From Comamonas testosteroni ATCC 11996 (GTDB lineage: Bacteria; Pseudomonadota; Gammaproteobacteria; Burkholderiales; Burkholderiaceae_C): DNA of 64,000 bases. The translations under genes and the position numbers were made by a program. The stretch is from the NCBI RefSeq assembly GCF_000241525.1, contig NZ_AHIL01000002.1:310001-374000 (forward strand). Direction: 5' to 3'. Within the stretch, counting starts at the first letter, position 1, and every line of letters starts with the position of its first letter. The notes below the pieces were generated by a model. It saw nothing but the letters and a program-made list of their open reading frames with translations, was not told where the DNA came from and ran no database searches. Below are positions 37,772-46,024 of the stretch, piece after piece.

Positions 37772-38945
37772 GAATTTCCATCTCCTGCGCCGAGCTTCAC
37801 TGGCGCTGATTGTAGGAACCCTGGTGGCATGCACCACCACCAAGCAGCAAAACGACCCGGCACCGGTGCCAGAGATGGCTCCGCATGGCGGGCCGGCTTC
37901 CGCAGCCAAGCCGCCGTTCACCGCCAATGTACCGACTAAAAGCCGCTGGGTGGCGGTGGACTGGGGCGAGTTGCCCGGCGTGCCCCAGGATTCTCTGAAT
38001 GAGGCCTGGAATGCCTGGATCAAGAACTGCGAGCGTCCCAGCACCGTGTTTGCCAATCTGTGCGGCGAGGTGCGCCGCCTGAGCATTGCCTCGGAAGACG
38101 AGCAGCGCAGCTGGATGATGAACACGCTGCAGCCCTATCGCATCGAAGCGACCACGGGCAGCCCCGACGGCATGCTGACCGCTTATTACGAGCCCTTGTA
38201 CGAGGCGCGCCGGGTGCAGGGCAACGGCTTCAATGTGCCCATCTATCAGGTCCCGCAGGGCTTTGGCAAGCGCAAGCCCTGGTTCACGCGCCAGCAGATC
38301 GACACCATCCCCGAGGCGCAGGCCGCCCTGGCCGGCCGCGCCATTGCCTGGCTGCGCGACCCGGTGGACATGCTGGTGCTGCATATCCAGGGCTCGGGCC
38401 GGCTGATGCTGACCGAGGCCGACGGTCGCCAGCGCATGATCCGCGTGGCCTATGCCGGCACCAACGATCAGCCCTACAAGAGCGTGGGCCGCTGGCTGCT
38501 CGACCAGAACCTGGTGCGCGATGCCACCTGGCCCGGCATCAGCGCCTGGATTGCTGCCAATCCCTCGCGTGTCAACGAGATGCTCTGGAGCAATCCGCGC
38601 TATGTGTTCTTCCGCGAGGAGGCGCTCAATGACTTCGATGCCCAGTTCGGCCCCAAGGGCGCGCAGGGCGTGGCGCTGACGCCGGGCCGCTCCATTGCCG
38701 TGGACCGCAACAGCATCCCTTACGGCACGCCGGTCTGGCTGTCCACGCCCGGCCCTACGGTCTCGCTCAACCGCCTGGTGTTTGCGCAGGATACGGGCAG
38801 TGCGATTCTGGGCGCCGTGCGCGCCGACTATTTCATGGGCTGGGGGGCCGAGGCCGGCGATGTGGCTGGCCGCATCAAGCAGCCGCTCAAGCTCTGGGCC
38901 TTCTGGCCCAAGGCCTTGGCCGGATCGGCTCCGCATCTGCGCTGA
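37770..38945 (+). CDS. mltA: Membrane-bound lytic murein transglycosylase A
   Basis: 391 residues, an outer-membrane lipoprotein that cleaves the glycan strands of peptidoglycan. Signal peptide MNFHLLRRASLALIVGTLVA ends at Cys21 (VACTTT lipobox). MltA-domain landmarks include LTAYYEPLYEARR, HIQGSGRLMLTE, YAGTNDQPYKS, and the C-terminal 3D domain with AVDRNSIPYGTPVWL and FAQDTGSAILGAVRADYFMGWG containing the catalytic Asp. No clear ribosome site precedes ATG 37770; the frame is open upstream to 37647 but without a signal peptide. It is divergent from the small membrane protein. Confidence 0.95.
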   Translation: MNFHLLRRASLALIVGTLVACTTTKQQNDPAPVPEMAPHGGPASAAKPPFTANVPTKSRWVAVDWGELPGVPQDSLNEAWNAWIKNCERPSTVFANLCGEVRRLSIASEDEQRSWMMNTLQPYRIEATTGSPDGMLTAYYEPLYEARRVQGNGFNVPIYQVPQGFGKRKPWFTRQQIDTIPEAQAALAGRAIAWLRDPVDMLVLHIQGSGRLMLTEADGRQRMIRVAYAGTNDQPYKSVGRWLLDQNLVRDATWPGISAWIAANPSRVNEMLWSNPRYVFFREEALNDFDAQFGPKGAQGVALTPGRSIAVDRNSIPYGTPVWLSTPGPTVSLNRLVFAQDTGSAILGAVRADYFMGWGAEAGDVAGRIKQPLKLWAFWPKALAGSAPHLR

Positions 38946-38949
38946 AACA

Positions 38950-39041
38950 AAAACAGGAGCTATCAGCGCTTGTCAGACAATGCATTTCAATGGATAACTA
39001 TCTGAAATTGTTGTATTGATAGCGCTGACAGCTCTCTTTTA
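38950..39041. terminator. Bidirectional terminator formed by two AGCTATCA-type repeat halves
   Basis: GAGCTATCAGCGCT (about 38953-38966) faces AGCGCTGACAGCTC (about 39021-39034) with one wobble, giving a 14-base stem separated by ~54 bases. T-runs follow on both sides. It lies between the convergent ends of mltA and the MFS exporter gene, and consists of the repeat core found elsewhere in the window. Confidence 0.65.
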
Positions 39042-40748
39042 GAGAGCATCGGTGAAGTAGCGCTGCACCACGGGCGGCTCCTTGCCCTTGTGAAAGCTCA
39101 GCTTGCGGTCGCGCAGCGCCACATCGGCGGTCGTCACCCGCTCGAAGCGGCGCAGATGCTCGGTCCAGGACTCGTCGGTGATCTGCTCCACAAAGCGCTC
39201 GGGCTGGCTCATGCTGTGCAGCAGGCTCCAGGACAGCGCGCCCTGGCGCAGGCGGCTGCGCCGGCTCAGCTGCATCAGATCGCGGAAGGCGCCGGCCCTG
39301 GCCGGATCGATCAGGTACTCGATGGTCACCACCACGCGGCCGGCTTCGGGCGGCAGCGCGGCCGTCGGCGGCGTGAAGGCGCGCGAAGGGCTGAGGTCTT
39401 CCTCGATGTCGCGGTCCGGGTTCAGGCGCTGCACGATCAGCAGGGCCGTCAGCCCGCTGACGGCGGCCACGGCCATGCTGATCTGCACCGAGCTCAGGCT
39501 GGCGACCTTGCCCCAGATGGCGGCGCCAATGGCCGTGCTGCCCATGATGGACATCTGGTAGATGGACATGCCGCGTGCCCGCACCCAGTTGGGCAGGGCC
39601 ATCTGCGCAGCCACGCCCAGCGTGTTGGCCGTGGCCAGCAGGGCCAGGCCCGAGAGCATCATGCCCGGCACGGCCACGGCGATATGGGGGGCGAAGGCCA
39701 CGGTCAGCGTGGCCAGGCTTTGCGCGGCCACGCCGGCCAGCACCGTGCGCTCGCCCGACAGCATCTGGCGTATGCGCGGCAGCAGCATGGCGCCCAGGAT
39801 GGCACCCGCGCCCATGGACGCCAGCAGCAGCGTGAAGGTGCCGGCGCTGCCGCTGCTGGCCGTGCCGTGGTCCAGGCGCTGGGCCGTCAGCGGCAGCAGC
39901 GCCATGATGGCGGCGGCCTGCAGAAAGTAGCAGACGGTGCGCAGCAGCACGGCATGCATGCGCGGCGACTCCTGGATGAACTGCAGGCCCACCCGCATGG
40001 CCGAGCCCAGGCGCTCGCGGCCCAGCGGGTTGGCGGGCTGCTGGCGCTTCCAGCGCAGCAGCACAAAGCCCGAGACGATGGACAGAGCTGCGTTGAGCAC
40101 AAACACCCAGGCACTGCCCAGGCTGGCGATCAGGGCGCCCGCCACCAGCGGGCCGATGATGCGCGAGGCATTCATGGCCACGCCGTTGAGCGCCATGGCA
40201 AAGGGCAGGTGGTGCTTGGGCACCAGCTCGGGGATCAGCGCGGAGAACACCGGCCAGCGCATGGCCAGGCCGATGCCGTTGGCAAACACCAGGGCCAGCA
40301 GCAGATAGGGCGTCAGCTGGCCCGAGAGCACGGCCAGGCACAGCAGCAGCGCCACGGCAGCCACCCAGAACTGGGTGACGATGAAGTAGCGGCGCCGGTC
40401 CAGGATATCGGCCAGTGCCCCGCTGGGCAGGGCCAGCAGCAGCACCGGCAAGGTGGAGGCCGACTGCACCAGCGCCACCAGCACGGGCGAGGTGGTCAGC
40501 GATGTCATCAGCCAGGCGGCCGCCACATCGTTCATCCACATGCAGATATTGGCCGTCATCCAGATCATCCACAGCATGCGGAAGGTGGGTGTGGCCAGCG
40601 GCGTCCAGACGCCCGGGGCCGCGGCAGGCGGCGCGCCGCCGTCATGCATGGCCGAGGGATCTTCCAGCAGCTTGCCTGCAGGGACCTGGCCGGATTCTGA
40701 AATTATTGGATTTTGGGGAGCGCGTGCTGCGGAATCATCGTGGGCCAT
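39039..40748 (-). CDS. MFS exporter (EntS/MFS_3-like) with C-terminal extra domain
   Basis: 569 residues. Residues ~45-450 hold twelve membrane helices of the MFS_3 type; signatures are LVQSASTLPVLLLALPSGAL, ADILDRRRYFIVTQFWVAA and MSIYQMSIMGSTAIGAAIWG. After a linker with LNPDRDIEEDL comes a soluble domain (about 475-569) starting VVVTIEYLIDPARAGAFRDL and holding ERFVEQITDESWTEHLRRFE, which resembles a ferredoxin-like antibiotic-biosynthesis-monooxygenase fold. Relatives export siderophores or drugs; the substrate here is unknown. The fused domain occurs in other beta-proteobacterial members as far as I recall. Confidence 0.88.
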   Translation of the reverse strand: MAHDDSAARAPQNPIISESGQVPAGKLLEDPSAMHDGGAPPAAAPGVWTPLATPTFRMLWMIWMTANICMWMNDVAAAWLMTSLTTSPVLVALVQSASTLPVLLLALPSGALADILDRRRYFIVTQFWVAAVALLLCLAVLSGQLTPYLLLALVFANGIGLAMRWPVFSALIPELVPKHHLPFAMALNGVAMNASRIIGPLVAGALIASLGSAWVFVLNAALSIVSGFVLLRWKRQQPANPLGRERLGSAMRVGLQFIQESPRMHAVLLRTVCYFLQAAAIMALLPLTAQRLDHGTASSGSAGTFTLLLASMGAGAILGAMLLPRIRQMLSGERTVLAGVAAQSLATLTVAFAPHIAVAVPGMMLSGLALLATANTLGVAAQMALPNWVRARGMSIYQMSIMGSTAIGAAIWGKVASLSSVQISMAVAAVSGLTALLIVQRLNPDRDIEEDLSPSRAFTPPTAALPPEAGRVVVTIEYLIDPARAGAFRDLMQLSRRSRLRQGALSWSLLHSMSQPERFVEQITDESWTEHLRRFERVTTADVALRDRKLSFHKGKEPPVVQRYFTDAL

Positions 40749-40845
40749 GGGACACGATTCTGTAGCAGGAAAGTTGTGCTGACAAATACGTAGTTTCTCA
40801 AACCTGCCCGGCTCGGCGCCCAGTGCTGCTCATGCGCTGACTGCT

Positions 40846-40900
40846 ATTGATAAGTGAGCTTTCAGCGCTTGATGAACAAGGATTTCAATATGGATTGAGT
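40846..40900. repeat. AGCTATCA-type repeat, degenerate copy
   Basis: CTATTGATAAGTGAGC, TTTCAGCGCTTGATGA and ATTTCAATATGGATTGA follow the order seen in the copy at 38950 (TATCAGCGCTTG, ATTTCAATGGATAA). It lies in the gap between the MFS exporter and the Lrp regulator genes, upstream of the former's start. Confidence 0.55.
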
Positions 40901-40980
40901 CTGCATATCTGATGAATCAAGCGGTACATGCTTCACTTTTGAGTGCCGCCGGCCTGGCGCAGGCAACACTCAGGCGGCAC

Positions 40981-41463
40981 TCAGGCGTGCGTCAGCGTGC
41001 TGGGCAGCGGCAGCGCGCTGCTGGACTTCACTTCGCCCAGCGAAAAAATCGTGTGCACGTCTTTGACGTTGGGCAGGCGCAGCAGCACATTGCGCACAAA
41101 ACCGGAAAAGCTCTCCAGATCCCTGGCAACGACCTGCAGCTCGAAGGTACCCGCGCCGCTGATGTAGTGGCAGGTGGTGACCTCGGGCAGCAGGCGAATG
41201 GCTTCCTCCATGCGCAGCGTGATGTCGGCCGTGTTCTGTGCGGCATCCACGCGCACAAAGGCCAGCACGCCCAGGCCCAGCTTGTGGCGGTCCAGCGTGG
41301 CGTGATAGCCGGTGATGTAGCCCGACTCCTCCAGCGCGCGCACGCGCCGCCAGCAGGGCGCGGCGGACAGGCCCACGCGCTGGGCCAGCTCGGCATTGGT
41401 AAGGCGCCCATCCATCTGCAGCTCATTCAGGATGGCCCAGTCGAAGCGATCAAGTTGATTCAT
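40981..41463 (-). CDS. Lrp/AsnC-family transcriptional regulator
   Basis: 160 residues. The N-terminal HTH (FDWAILNELQMDGRLTNAEL, then RVGLSAAPCWRRVRALEE) is followed by the RAM domain with the effector site (VRVDAAQNTADITL, CHYISGAGTFELQVVARDLE). Such small regulators bind amino acids and control neighbouring catabolic genes. Here the neighbour, divergent across 198 bases, is a fused indolepyruvate ferredoxin oxidoreductase, so control by an aromatic amino acid or its keto acid is plausible. ATG 41463 (MNQLDRFDW) is the normal start. Confidence 0.93.
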   Translation of the reverse strand: MNQLDRFDWAILNELQMDGRLTNAELAQRVGLSAAPCWRRVRALEESGYITGYHATLDRHKLGLGVLAFVRVDAAQNTADITLRMEEAIRLLPEVTTCHYISGAGTFELQVVARDLESFSGFVRNVLLRLPNVKDVHTIFSLGEVKSSSALPLPSTLTHA

Positions 41464-41661
41464 GATCCGCAATTTACAGCAAGATTCTTTCAAAAACTAG
41501 GTTAATCCCGGCAATAAAAAGAAAGCTCTATTCAGTGCGTTTTCCGTAAACTTTGCTCAAACAACTTGCGTTCCGTGCCTCTGGCGCAGGAATGCCCAAA
41601 GCAATATGCTGCTCTGGTAGCCATCAGCTGCCACGGGTGGTCACCCACATGGAGACAAGCC

Positions 41662-44600
41662 ATGAATGCCCCTTTGCCCGATGAAGTCCGTCGTGCCCTG
41701 GAGTCTGTGACTCTGGACGACAAATATTCCCTGGCCCGCGGCCGCGCCTTTATGAGCGGCGTGCAGGCCCTGGTCCGGCTGCCCATGCTGCAGCGCCTGC
41801 GCGATGCGCAGGCCGGGCTCAATACCGCCGGCTTCATCAGCGGCTATCGCGGCTCGCCCCTGGGCACCTACGACCAGTCTCTGTGGGCCGCCAAAAAGCA
41901 TATGGAGGCGAATCACATCGTCTTTCAGCCCGGTGTGAACGAAGAGCTGGGCGCCACGGCCGTCTGGGGCACGCAGCAGCTCGATCTCTACCCCGAAACC
42001 AAGAAGTTCGACGGTGTCTTCGGCATCTGGTATGGCAAGGGGCCGGGCGTGGACCGCTGCTCCGACGTGTTCAAGCACGCCAATATGGCGGGCACGGCCA
42101 GGCATGGCGGCGTGATTGCGATTGCGGGTGACGACCACATCAGCAAGTCCTCCACGGCCGCGCACCAGAGCGACCACATCTTCAAGGCCTGCGGCACGCC
42201 GGTGTTCTTCCCCAGCAATGTGCAGGACATCCTGGACATGGGCCTGCATGCCTTTGCCATGAGCCGTTTCTCGGGCCTGTGGTCGGGCATGAAGACGATC
42301 CAGGAGGTGGTGGAGTCCTCCTCCTCGGTCCTGGTGGACCCGGATCGCGTCAACATCATCCTGCCCGAAGACTTTCAGATGCCGGACGGCGGCCTGCATA
42401 TCCGCTGGCCCGATCCGCCGCTGGAGCAGGAAGCGCGGCTGATGAACTACAAGTGGTATGCGGCCCTGGCCTATGTGCGCGCCAACAAGCTCAACCACAA
42501 CGTGATCGAGGGCCCCAACGACCGCTTCGGCATCATCGCCAGCGGCAAGGCCTATAACGACACGCGCCAGGCCATGGCCGATCTGGGGCTGGACGAGGAC
42601 ACCTGCCGCCAGCTGGGCATCAGGCTGCATAAGGTCAACGTGGTCTGGCCGCTGGAGGCCACGATCACGCGCGATTTCGCACGCGGCCTGCAGGAGATTC
42701 TGGTGGTCGAGGAAAAGCGCCAGGTCATCGAATACCAGATCAAGGAAGAGCTCTACAACTGGCGCGACGACGTGCGCCCCAATGTGGTGGGCAAGTTCAG
42801 CGACGAGCATGGCGGCGAATGGTCGCTGCCCAACCCCAGCACCGACTGGCTGCTGCGCCCCACGGCCGATCTGACCCCCGCCATCATTGCGCGCGCCATT
42901 GCCCAGCGCCTCAAAAAGCTGGGCGTGCCCGAGCATGTGCAAACGCGCATGCAGCAGCGTCTGGCCGTGCTTGACGCCCGCGAAGCGGCGATCAAGGCCG
43001 CCAAGGAGGTCTCCACGGGCGACCGCACTCCCTGGTTCTGCAGCGGCTGCCCGCACAACACCTCGACACGCGTGCCCGAAGGCTCGCGCGCCGTGGCCGG
43101 CATCGGCTGCCATTACATGACCACCTGGATGCCCGATCGCCGCACCAGCACCTTCACGCAGATGGGCGGCGAGGGCGTGACCTGGGTGGGCCAGGCGCCT
43201 TTCACCAAGGAAGCCCATGTCTTCGCCAACCTGGGCGACGGCACCTACTTCCACAGCGGGCTGCTGGCGATACGCCAGAGCATTGCGGCCGGCACCAACA
43301 TCACCTACAAGGTGCTCTACAACGACGCGGTGGCCATGACGGGCGGCCAGCGCGTGGGAGAGCGGCCTGAAGGCCATTCGGTGCTGCAGATCATGAACAG
43401 CCTGCTCTCCGAGGGCGTGGGCAAGCTGGTCATCGTCACCGACGAGCCCGAGAAATACGATGGCGTGAAGCTGGGCGAGGGCGTGACCGTGCACCACCGC
43501 GACGAGTTGGATGCGATCCAGCGCCAGTTCCGCGAGCTCAAGGGCTGCACGGCCATCATCTACGACCAGACCTGCGCCACCGAAAAGCGCCGCCGCCGCA
43601 AACGCGGCACGCTTTCCACGCCCGACAAGACCGTGGTCATCAACGAGCTGGTCTGCGAGGGCTGTGGCGATTGCTCGGTGCAATCCAACTGCCTGTCGGT
43701 GGAGCCCGTGGAAACCGAGTTCGGCCGCAAGCGCCGCATCAACCAGAACAGCTGCAACAAGGACTATTCCTGCGTCAAGGGCTTCTGTCCCAGCTTCGTC
43801 ACCGTCGAAGGCGGTCAGCTCAAGAAGCCCAAGCAGGAGAAGAAGGGCACCCTGGAAGCCCTGCCCAACATTCCCGAGCCCGTGCTGCCCGTGGCCGAGC
43901 AGGCCTGGGGCATCGTGGTGGCCGGTGTCGGCGGCACGGGTGTGATCACCATCGGCTCGCTGCTGGGCATGGCCGCGCACCTGGAAGGCAAGGGCGTGGT
44001 CACCCAGGATGCGGCCGGTCTGGCGCAGAAGGGCGGCTCCACCTGGAGCCATATCCAGATCGCCAACCGCGCCGATGCCATCTACACCACCAAGGTGGAC
44101 ATGGCCAAGGCCGATCTGGTCATCGGCTGCGACCCCATCGTGGCGGCCACGCCCACCACCTTGTCCGTGATGCAGCCGGGACGCACCTATGTGGCGCTCA
44201 ACAGCCATGCCGCGCCCACTGCCACCTTCGTGGGCAACCCCGACTGGCAGTCGCCGGCCGCACGCTGCGCCACGGCGCTGGCCGAGGCCGTGGGTCATGG
44301 CGCCCTGGGCAGCTTCGACGCCGAGAAGGCCTCCACGGCCCTGCTGGGCGACAGCATCTACGCCAACCCCATGATGCTGGGCTACGCCTGGCAAAAAGGC
44401 AGGGTGCCGCTGAGCCATGCCTCGCTGATGCGCGCCATGGAGCTCAACGGCGTGCAGGTGGCACGCAACCAGGAGGCTTTTGAATGGGGCCGCCGCTGCG
44501 CCCATGATCTGGAGGCTGTGCGCGCTCTGTATCAGGCATCGCAGGTGATCCAGTTCGTCAAGAAGCCGTCGCTGGAGGAAATGCTGGACAAGCGTGTGGA

Positions 44601-45240
44601 GTTCCTCACGGCCTACCAGAACGCGGCCTATGCCCAGCAGTACCGCGACTTCGTGGCCAAGGTGCGCGCGGCGGAAGAGCCGCTGGCCCAGGGCACGCGC
44701 CTGTCCCAGGCCGTGGCGCGCTATCTGTTCAAGCTGATGGCGTACAAGGACGAGTACGAGGTGGCGCGTCTGCACACCGAGGCGGCGTTCACTCAGAAGA
44801 TCAGCGACATGTTCGAGGGCGACTACAAGCTCGTGCATCACCTGGCGCCCCCCGGTTTCGCCAAGAAGGACGAGCAGGGCCATCTGCTCAAAAAGTCCTA
44901 TGGCCCCTGGATGCGCAAGGCCATGGGCTGGCTGGCCGGCATGAAGGGGTTGCGCGGCACGGCGCTGGATCCCTTCGGCCGCACCGAGGAGCGCCGCACC
45001 GAGCGTGCCTTGATCGTCGAATACCGCCAGTGCATCGAAACCCTGCTGAAGGGTTTGACGACCGATAAGCTGGCGCTGGCCGTGGAGATCGCCTCCATCC
45101 CCGAAGACATTCGAGGCTACGGCCATGTGAAGGAGCACCATCTGGCGGCCGCGCGCATCAAGTGGCAGACGCTGATGACTCGCTGGAATGGCTCGGCTGC
45201 ACCCGCTGCGCCAGCGGTCAAGCTGATGGCAGTGAACTAA
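41662..45240 (+). CDS. Indolepyruvate ferredoxin oxidoreductase, fused alpha-gamma type
   Basis: 1192 residues. The N-terminal pyruvate-ferredoxin-type domain has SGYRGSPLGTYD; the thiamine pyrophosphate domain (about 480-640) has CSGCPHNTST, IGCHYMTTWM and NLGDGTYFHSG. A cysteine-rich ferredoxin-like cluster follows (VCEGCGDCSVQSNC, then CNKDYSCVKGFCPS), and a gamma domain with VVAGVGGTGVITIG and DAAGLAQKGGSTWSH. The enzyme oxidatively decarboxylates arylpyruvates to arylacetyl-CoA, the catabolic route for aromatic amino acids after transamination. The GGAGACAAGCC ribosome site precedes ATG 41662. It is divergent from an Lrp-type regulator, the likely controller. Confidence 0.95.
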   Translation: MNAPLPDEVRRALESVTLDDKYSLARGRAFMSGVQALVRLPMLQRLRDAQAGLNTAGFISGYRGSPLGTYDQSLWAAKKHMEANHIVFQPGVNEELGATAVWGTQQLDLYPETKKFDGVFGIWYGKGPGVDRCSDVFKHANMAGTARHGGVIAIAGDDHISKSSTAAHQSDHIFKACGTPVFFPSNVQDILDMGLHAFAMSRFSGLWSGMKTIQEVVESSSSVLVDPDRVNIILPEDFQMPDGGLHIRWPDPPLEQEARLMNYKWYAALAYVRANKLNHNVIEGPNDRFGIIASGKAYNDTRQAMADLGLDEDTCRQLGIRLHKVNVVWPLEATITRDFARGLQEILVVEEKRQVIEYQIKEELYNWRDDVRPNVVGKFSDEHGGEWSLPNPSTDWLLRPTADLTPAIIARAIAQRLKKLGVPEHVQTRMQQRLAVLDAREAAIKAAKEVSTGDRTPWFCSGCPHNTSTRVPEGSRAVAGIGCHYMTTWMPDRRTSTFTQMGGEGVTWVGQAPFTKEAHVFANLGDGTYFHSGLLAIRQSIAAGTNITYKVLYNDAVAMTGGQRVGERPEGHSVLQIMNSLLSEGVGKLVIVTDEPEKYDGVKLGEGVTVHHRDELDAIQRQFRELKGCTAIIYDQTCATEKRRRRKRGTLSTPDKTVVINELVCEGCGDCSVQSNCLSVEPVETEFGRKRRINQNSCNKDYSCVKGFCPSFVTVEGGQLKKPKQEKKGTLEALPNIPEPVLPVAEQAWGIVVAGVGGTGVITIGSLLGMAAHLEGKGVVTQDAAGLAQKGGSTWSHIQIANRADAIYTTKVDMAKADLVIGCDPIVAATPTTLSVMQPGRTYVALNSHAAPTATFVGNPDWQSPAARCATALAEAVGHGALGSFDAEKASTALLGDSIYANPMMLGYAWQKGRVPLSHASLMRAMELNGVQVARNQEAFEWGRRCAHDLEAVRALYQASQVIQFVKKPSLEEMLDKRVEFLTAYQNAAYAQQYRDFVAKVRAAEEPLAQGTRLSQAVARYLFKLMAYKDEYEVARLHTEAAFTQKISDMFEGDYKLVHHLAPPGFAKKDEQGHLLKKSYGPWMRKAMGWLAGMKGLRGTALDPFGRTEERRTERALIVEYRQCIETLLKGLTTDKLALAVEIASIPEDIRGYGHVKEHHLAAARIKWQTLMTRWNGSAAPAAPAVKLMAVN

Positions 45241-45261
45241 TTGCGCCGAAGTGCATCACAA

Positions 45262-45288
45262 CAAGGCCGGGGCAACCCGGCCTTTGTA
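45262..45288 (+). terminator. Terminator after the indolepyruvate oxidoreductase gene
   Basis: AAGGCCGGG (45263-45271) pairs perfectly with CCCGGCCTT (45276-45284) around GCAA, followed by a short T-rich tail. Confidence 0.8.
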
Positions 45289-45603
45289 TTCATGGCCAGA
45301 GGCGCGACGCTGGCGGCACTATCTGATTGATAGCTGCAAACGCATGTATTTACTGATATTCAAATATAAAACAGTCAGAAAACAATGCAGGCAATGCGCT
45401 GATAGCTATGTTTTTTGTTGGCATTGTTGATGTGGGACGGGAGGTCCGCATCGCATCAGGGAATGCCTGTGCTGCGCGGCTGCCCATGCCAATCTTGGGT
45501 ACAAGCCAGCCGAATACAATGTCCCGCTGACCTGGCGAGATCGTGCAAGTGCGCGCCTGCCGGGACCTATTCCTGACAAATTCACTCTTTCGGAGTCTTT
45601 TTC
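45289..45603. repeat. Gap before yajC containing two AGCTATCA-type repeat halves
   Basis: TGATTGATAGCTGCAAACGC (about 45322-45341) and GCGCTGATAGCTATG (about 45397-45411) flank an AT-rich stretch of about 55 bases. The remaining 190 bases are ordinary upstream sequence of yajC. No open frame is supported here; the usual queA/tgt genes are absent from this side of yajC. Confidence 0.5.
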
Positions 45604-45936
45604 GTGTTCATTTCTTCTGCTTTCGCCCAGACCGCTCCTGCCGCCGCTGCTGAAGGCGGCTTCATGGGTTCGCTCACCGGCATGCTGCCTCTGGTGCTGA
45701 TGTTCGTGGTGCTGTACTTCGTGATGATTCGTCCCCAGATGAAACGCCAGAAGGAACACCGCTCCATGATCGACGCGCTGGCCAAGGGTGATGAAGTGGC
45801 AACCGCCGGCGGCATCATCGGCACCGTGACCCGCATGGCCGAGCAATTCATCTACATCGAAGTGGCATCCGGCGTGGAAGTCCAGATCCAGCGCTCTGCT
45901 GTGGTGCAGGTGCTGCCCAAGGGCACGGCCAAGTAA
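45604..45936 (+). CDS. yajC: Preprotein translocase subunit YajC
   Basis: 110 residues with a GTG start. One membrane helix (LPLVLMFVVLYFVMIRPQMK) and a small cytoplasmic basic domain (KRQKEHRSMIDALAKGDEVA, then AEQFIYIEVASGVEVQIQRS). YajC is part of the SecDF-YajC holo-complex in the inner membrane. A GGAG sequence lies in the leader. secD and secF follow on the same strand. Confidence 0.96.
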   Translation: MFISSAFAQTAPAAAAEGGFMGSLTGMLPLVLMFVVLYFVMIRPQMKRQKEHRSMIDALAKGDEVATAGGIIGTVTRMAEQFIYIEVASGVEVQIQRSAVVQVLPKGTAK

Positions 45937-46024
45937 GCCTGTCTGCTGTGGATTTTGAGGGGTACGGCGCTCGAACAGAGTGCGCGTACCCGTTGTGCGT
46001 TGCTGTAAAACAAAGAGCGCGATC

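Noticed and set aside
41641..45141. 1166-codon open frame opposite the indolepyruvate oxidoreductase gene
   Set aside because: Same shadow composition (His/Gly/Gln/Leu/Asp) and no family resemblance, no ribosome site and no promoter context.
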